The notes under the pieces were generated by a model. It did no database searches. It saw nothing but the letters and a program-made list of their open reading frames with translations, and was not told the DNA's origin. A DNA stretch of 7,487 nucleotides from Candidatus Wallbacteria bacterium (GTDB lineage: Bacteria; Muiribacteriota; JAQTZZ01). This document shows positions 5,372 to 7,487 of this stretch, one piece after another. Position numbers and translations under genes: made by a program. The stretch is taken from the NCBI GenBank assembly GCA_028711905.1, contig JAQTRI010000164.1, forward strand, positions 1 to 7,487. Direction: 5' to 3'. Position 1 is the stretch's first letter, and each line of letters opens with the position of its first letter.

Positions 5372-6118
5372 ATGAACATCAATTGGAATTCCGGCATTGG
5401 TGAGCAATGTCAGTCTCTCATCAGTAACAGGTCTTCCGGCTTTCCGGGTTCGTCGTTGTTATCCGGCGTTGACAAACTGGTGAGTGAAGCGCTTGGCGGG
5501 AAACTGCCGGCTGACAAAATCGAAATCAGTCTCGGAGCCCGCTCATTCAGCGCTGCCATTGGCCTGCAGAAGGGCAGTGAGGAAGCGGTTTACGCAGCCA
5601 TCGAACAAAAGTATCTGAAAGTGCAGATCTCGGTCAGCGGTACAGCACCGGAAAAAACCGCATCAGAAGAAAATAAAAAGGCTGCCATGTCCGATGAGGC
5701 CGAAGAACTGGACTCCATGCTCGGTGAGTGGTCCACCCGGAAGGTGTCCGACAGGATCGCGGAATTCGCTAAAGCCGTTTATGAATCACTCCTGGCAGGA
5801 GACGGTGGAGCTGAAAACCAGGACCAGCTGGAAAAATTCAAAAAAATCATTTTTGACGCCATCAGCCTGGGATTTCAGCAAGGCAAGCAGGACGCCGGAG
5901 AGGTCAGTTCCCCTGTTGCAGAACTGCAGCAGCGCACCTATGACCTGATCCAGGAAAAACTCACCAGTTATTTCGACAAGAGGCTGTCAGGCCTGACAGA
6001 TGGGCAGGAAACCGGTTCTACCTCGTATTCGATGGAAATTCAGTTCGAATACCAGTCAGTAACCGTAGAAAGCGTTTCCGGAAAAGACGCGTCAGGCAAT
6101 ATTGTCCTGCCGGAATGA
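5372..6118 (+). CDS. DUF5610-like protein of unknown function
   Basis: 248 residues from ATG 5372, preferred over an in-frame GTG at 5360 because the G-rich run at 5362-5367 fits as a ribosome site only for the ATG. There is no signal peptide or membrane segment. Residues about 1-95 are low-complexity, then probably alpha/beta; 100-115 form a charged linker. Residues about 120-205 are a helical domain with VSDRIAEFA (125-133), a FKKIIFDAISLGFQQG core (156-171) and RTYDLIQEKL (188-197). From memory this matches the DUF5610 pattern, where a G-x2-x-G-F/QG helix precedes a T-Y-x-L helix. The tail (about 220-240) is a beta-like SMEIQFEYQSVTVES. Such proteins sometimes occur with flagellar or motility genes, but no function is known to me. 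The gene stands alone and is convergent with the nucleotidase gene. Confidence 0.85.
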   Translation: MNINWNSGIGEQCQSLISNRSSGFPGSSLLSGVDKLVSEALGGKLPADKIEISLGARSFSAAIGLQKGSEEAVYAAIEQKYLKVQISVSGTAPEKTASEENKKAAMSDEAEELDSMLGEWSTRKVSDRIAEFAKAVYESLLAGDGGAENQDQLEKFKKIIFDAISLGFQQGKQDAGEVSSPVAELQQRTYDLIQEKLTSYFDKRLSGLTDGQETGSTSYSMEIQFEYQSVTVESVSGKDASGNIVLPE

Positions 6119-6154
6119 ATGAATTGAAAACATCCCGTTTCCCGTGCGTACAGC

Positions 6155-6277
6155 AGGCTGTTCAAAACAGTTGAGATGCGAGGCGCAGGAGTTCGAAAGG
6201 CCCGAGATAGTACTTAAAGGTACAGCTCGGGCTTGAGGACGACTGTAACAAAGCAGATCGACTGTTTTCAACAGCCT
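6155..6277. repeat. 123-bp inverted-terminus repeat element between convergent genes
   Basis: Ends AGGCTGTTCAAAACAGT (6155-6171) and ACTGTTTTCAACAGCCT (6261-6277) are inverted over 17 bp with one mismatch. The middle forms GCCCGAG (6200-6206) with CTCGGGC (6226-6232), and inside that GTAC (6210-6213) with GTAC (6220-6223). I recall very similar elements (GATGCGAGGCGC..., ending TTTTCAACAGCCT) as dispersed repeats in deltaproteobacterial genomes; this is memory, not a search. It is non-coding and ends exactly next to the nucleotidase stop codon, where it may also end transcription from both sides. Confidence 0.8.
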
Positions 6278-7487
6278 TTACACTGATTTAACCGCAAGCC
6301 TATTATCTTTGACATACCGCAGTGTCTTATTCTCCCTGAAATAATCCTCGATCATTTTTTTCAGCGAGACATCCAGCCTGCGAAACGGGTATTTTTCGAA
6401 AAAAATCGAGTATTTCTGTTCTAAGCCGCCATTGATCAAAAATCCGGTGGTCACGACAGAGTAGAAATTGTCCCGCACCAGAGGCATTCCCCCATATGTG
6501 ATGCTGAGGCGTTCCTCGCAGCCGGATTTCCCGTCTTTCCTCAGACAGACCGGGCTTCCTTCACGGCGGCAGAGGTCGCAGAGCGTGACTTCATCCAGGC
6601 TCTTTCCGTCCTTGAATCCCATGGACTGCGGTGCGATGCGCTCCAGTTTTTCCAGGTTCTGGAACACCTTGCGGCACATGGGATCGTCCGTGAACTCTAT
6701 GCGCACTCCGGAAAAATAGCAGAAAAAATACGGGTCTTCCACAAAATATGACAGCATCATGCTGAATATCCGGTAGATCTCTTCCCCTGTGAGCGAACCG
6801 TTGTACAGATCATTGTCCCAGTACACCACCTTCTGGAGCTTTTCCAGAGTCACAGGACCCTTGCTGAGAATCGGATTGACTGAGGAAGCGTTGAGAAACA
6901 CCAGGTCGGCCTGGACGGAAAAACGAATCAGGTCTGAGACAAAATCTCCGAGCGCGGTTTCACCTGAATATTTTTCAGTGATGAAATCGGAAAGCGCCTC
7001 CCCGATCACCTCGTCCCTGAGATTGATTCCACGCCTGATTTTTTCCCGGTCCAGACGCTTGCGAAAATCAATATCAGGCACTACTCCGGACAGCTCGATC
7101 AGAGAGTGCTCGCGTTCTTTGATCTCCAGGTTTTCAGAGAATTCCAGCGTTACTGATCCCAGAAAATTACCCTCACCTCCGGAATGGCAGATAAGGGTCC
7201 TTCCGACTAAATGATTGGAGCGGATCACTGTATGGGTGTGTCCTCCGATGATCAGGTCGATTTCAGGGAACCTGGCAGCGATTTCACAGTCGTGCTGGAA
7301 TCCCAGATGGGAAAGAAGAATCAACACACGGCATCGGCTCCTGAGGCCTGGAAGTGCGGATTCAATGGCTGCCACAGGATCGCTGAAGCTGTATTCCTCA
7401 TACTCTGCCTGGCCACGCATCAATCCCTGAAAGCATACCCCCAGCACGCCGATATTGACCCCTTCTTTGACAAACAGGGCATGATCA
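6278..7487 (-). CDS. 5'-nucleotidase / UshA-like metallophosphatase, 5'-truncated by window edge
   Basis: The frame is open to the right edge; the start is outside, and the in-frame GTG at 7447 is internal (13 upstream codons, DHALFVKEGVNIG, continue the fold). Family members hydrolyse nucleotide or other phosphate monoesters, usually in the periplasm. About 402 residues are visible. They include the second half of the calcineurin-like metal site, with LSHLG (about 7312) and the metal-binding GGHTH (7246-7232). The 5'-nucleotidase C-terminal domain then has SGETALGDFVSDLIRF (6967-6920). The upstream metal motifs (D-x-H, GD, GNHE) and any signal peptide would lie outside. Odd points: the usual substrate-site NGG-x-R is NASSVNP here, the usual GGDGY is GGLEQKY, and four Cys (C-x2-C-x7-C-x8-C, 6580-6518) sit in an insert. 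Fold assignment is firm; substrate is unknown and may not be a nucleotide. Confidence 0.9.
   Translation of the reverse strand, partial: DHALFVKEGVNIGVLGVCFQGLMRGQAEYEEYSFSDPVAAIESALPGLRSRCRVLILLSHLGFQHDCEIAARFPEIDLIIGGHTHTVIRSNHLVGRTLICHSGGEGNFLGSVTLEFSENLEIKEREHSLIELSGVVPDIDFRKRLDREKIRRGINLRDEVIGEALSDFITEKYSGETALGDFVSDLIRFSVQADLVFLNASSVNPILSKGPVTLEKLQKVVYWDNDLYNGSLTGEEIYRIFSMMLSYFVEDPYFFCYFSGVRIEFTDDPMCRKVFQNLEKLERIAPQSMGFKDGKSLDEVTLCDLCRREGSPVCLRKDGKSGCEERLSITYGGMPLVRDNFYSVVTTGFLINGGLEQKYSIFFEKYPFRRLDVSLKKMIEDYFRENKTLRYVKDNRLAVKSV

Noticed and set aside
7445..7447. GTG as the start of the nucleotidase gene
   Set aside because: The frame stays open to the window edge and the upstream residues fit the metallophosphatase fold, whose N-terminal metal motifs must lie outside the window.

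Overview
The window comes from a Gram-negative bacterium: it has a pilus/secretion assembly ATPase, a lipobox lipoprotein, and what looks like a UshA-type 5'-nucleotidase. By eye the base composition is moderate, near 50% GC. Intergenic spaces are unusually rich in small repeats: a short inverted-repeat element, heptanucleotide tandem arrays, palindromes, and a hairpin element of a kind I associate with Deltaproteobacteria-like and candidate-phylum genomes. I cannot assign a phylum from the sequence alone.

Layout. (1) 1-2201, minus strand: a cytoplasmic TPR protein (1422-2201) lies one base upstream of a PilB/GspE-family ATPase (1-1420, C-terminus cut by the window edge). This is a tightly coupled pair. 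The ATPase starts with two back-to-back MshEN motifs, which suggests control of the pilus or secretion motor by cyclic di-GMP. (2) 2202-2462: a gap holding a 112-bp MITE-like element with perfect 24-bp inverted termini. (3) 2463-3260, minus: a membrane-anchored TPR protein with an extended -10 box so close to its start that the mRNA may be leaderless. (4) 3261-3481: a mosaic of heptad repeats, a 20-bp perfect palindrome and a small hairpin. (5) 3482-5020, minus: a self-contained transcription unit for a Ser/Thr/Ala-rich lipoprotein, with a near-consensus sigma70 promoter, a perfect AGGAGG site, a GTG start and a strong intrinsic terminator. (6) 5098-5307: a second repeat island with octamer and heptamer arrays, the latter in opposed orientations. 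(7) 5372-6118, plus: a protein resembling the DUF5610 family. (8) 6155-6277: a 123-bp element with inverted termini, filling the gap between two convergent genes. (9) 6278-7487, minus: the C-terminal two thirds or so of a 5'-nucleotidase/metallophosphatase-like protein, cut by the right edge.

The TPR proteins and the ATPase probably belong to a type IV pilus or type II secretion machine; whether the lipoprotein is a partner cannot be told. The most unusual feature is the pair of related repeat islands bracketing the lipoprotein unit: both place forward heptads before reverse-complement heptads, and they share an exact 14-mer. This may mark an exchangeable cassette, or simply the genome's general intergenic repeat style.
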